From positions 5,164,001-5,228,000 of the forward strand of contig CP163498.1 of NCBI GenBank assembly GCA_041071465.1: a DNA stretch of 64,000 nucleotides. Direction: 5' to 3'. The notes under the pieces are model-generated. The model made no database searches. It was not told the origin of the DNA and saw only the letters and a list, made by a program, of their open reading frames with translations. Positions 63,801-64,000 of this stretch are shown one piece after another. Each line of letters begins with the position of its first letter. Positions within the stretch are counted from its first letter, which is position 1. The stretch comes from Pseudomonas putida. GTDB lineage: Bacteria; Pseudomonadota; Gammaproteobacteria; Pseudomonadales; Pseudomonadaceae. The position numbers were made by a program, and so were the translations under genes.

Positions 63801-64000
63801 TCAGAACGAGCGGTCGACCCGCGCAGGCGTGCGGCGCATCAGCACCTTGCCATTGCGCACCGACACCAGTGCATGCCCTTGGCTGCGCACCATCTCGTAA
63901 TCATCCGGCGCCGACAGCAGCAACAGGTTTGCGGGGCGCCCCACTTCGATGCCATAGCGTTCGCCCAGGTTCAGCGTGCGGGCGCTGTTGTCGGTGATCA
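63801..64000 (-). CDS. codA: Cytosine deaminase, C-terminal end (cut by window edge)
   Basis: The last 66 residues of an amidohydrolase-superfamily protein, ending at the TGA 63801-63803. The readable stretch ITDNSARTLNLGERYGIEVG, then RPANLLLLSAP and HALVSVRNGKVLM, matches the C-terminal beta-sandwich of CodA-type cytosine deaminases, which convert cytosine to uracil and ammonia. The metal site and catalytic residues lie outside the window, so the assignment rests on this end alone. Typical high-GC codon use. Confidence 0.7.
   Translation of the reverse strand, partial: ITDNSARTLNLGERYGIEVGRPANLLLLSAPDDYEMVRSQGHALVSVRNGKVLMRRTPARVDRSF

Noticed and set aside
1..64000. CRISPR array, tRNA or rRNA genes
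   Set aside because: No series of regularly spaced direct repeats, no TTCGA-type T-loop in a cloverleaf context and no rRNA sequence was noticed on reading both strands.

Overview
The window looks like a Pseudomonas of the P. putida group. It carries a complete phenylacetate (paa/pha) catabolic cluster with the P. putida-type permease and porin, LigD plus Ku, REP-type repeats, and high-GC codon use from about 24.6 kb to the right end. The left 24 kb is accessory DNA: mixed base composition, orphan and unrecognised genes, a tyrosine recombinase, an IS3-family element and gene remnants.

Left part (1-24.6 kb). From about 0.3 to 15.7 kb lie genes of the kind found in anti-phage defence islands: a SIR2-domain protein (305-2071), a lone DUF2384/ParS-type antitoxin domain (3275-3466), a DUF4062 protein (3603-4649), a SIRT5/CobB-type deacylase (5992-6741), a helicase with a C-terminal PD-(D/E)XK nuclease coupled to a 694-residue protein I do not recognise (6966-12969), a CHAT caspase-like protease (13062-15116) and an Xre regulator. 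A tyrosine recombinase and a divergent KfrA-like coiled-coil DNA-binding gene follow (15.8-18.0 kb). Next come a tautomerase, a truncated alcohol dehydrogenase fused by rearrangement to a TPR-protein remnant, an IS3 element between two LexA-type boxes, and a decayed recombinase with a duplicated N-terminal domain. The helicase/694-residue pair is the best candidate for an undescribed system.

Middle part (24.6-43.3 kb). An hldD-like epimerase is followed by the paa regulon: paaX and paaY leftward, then paaFGHIJK, paaABCDE, a DUF485 protein, a sodium:solute symporter, an OprD-type porin and paaZ rightward. Together they import phenylacetate, activate it to the CoA thioester (PaaK), epoxidise it (PaaABCDE), isomerise and open the ring (PaaG, PaaZ) and beta-oxidise the product to acetyl-CoA and succinyl-CoA (PaaF, PaaH, PaaJ). 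PaaX represses; PaaI and PaaY are thioesterases. Similar palindromic sites sit in the paaF and paaA promoters.

Right part (43.3-64 kb). Core or semi-core genes: two KGG stress proteins, a ClpP-like protein, a low-affinity iron permease family protein, a ybhP-clsB-ybhN set, ligD and ku (non-homologous end joining) flanking a four-gene operon (acyl-CoA dehydrogenase-like, PIG-L deacetylase, methyltransferase, glycosyltransferase), a nucleosidase, an NTP/NDP-type transporter, an aldo/keto reductase, a DyP peroxidase, a bile-acid symporter family protein, CrtZ-like hydroxylase, MgtC with a leader-peptide upstream region, a GNAT acetyltransferase, a second KfrA-like gene and the end of a cytosine deaminase gene.

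Three genes (helicase, symporter, DyP peroxidase) are each broken by what looks like the loss of exactly one base; two of the breaks are in C or G runs. This may be consensus error rather than biology. No rRNA, tRNA or CRISPR array was seen.
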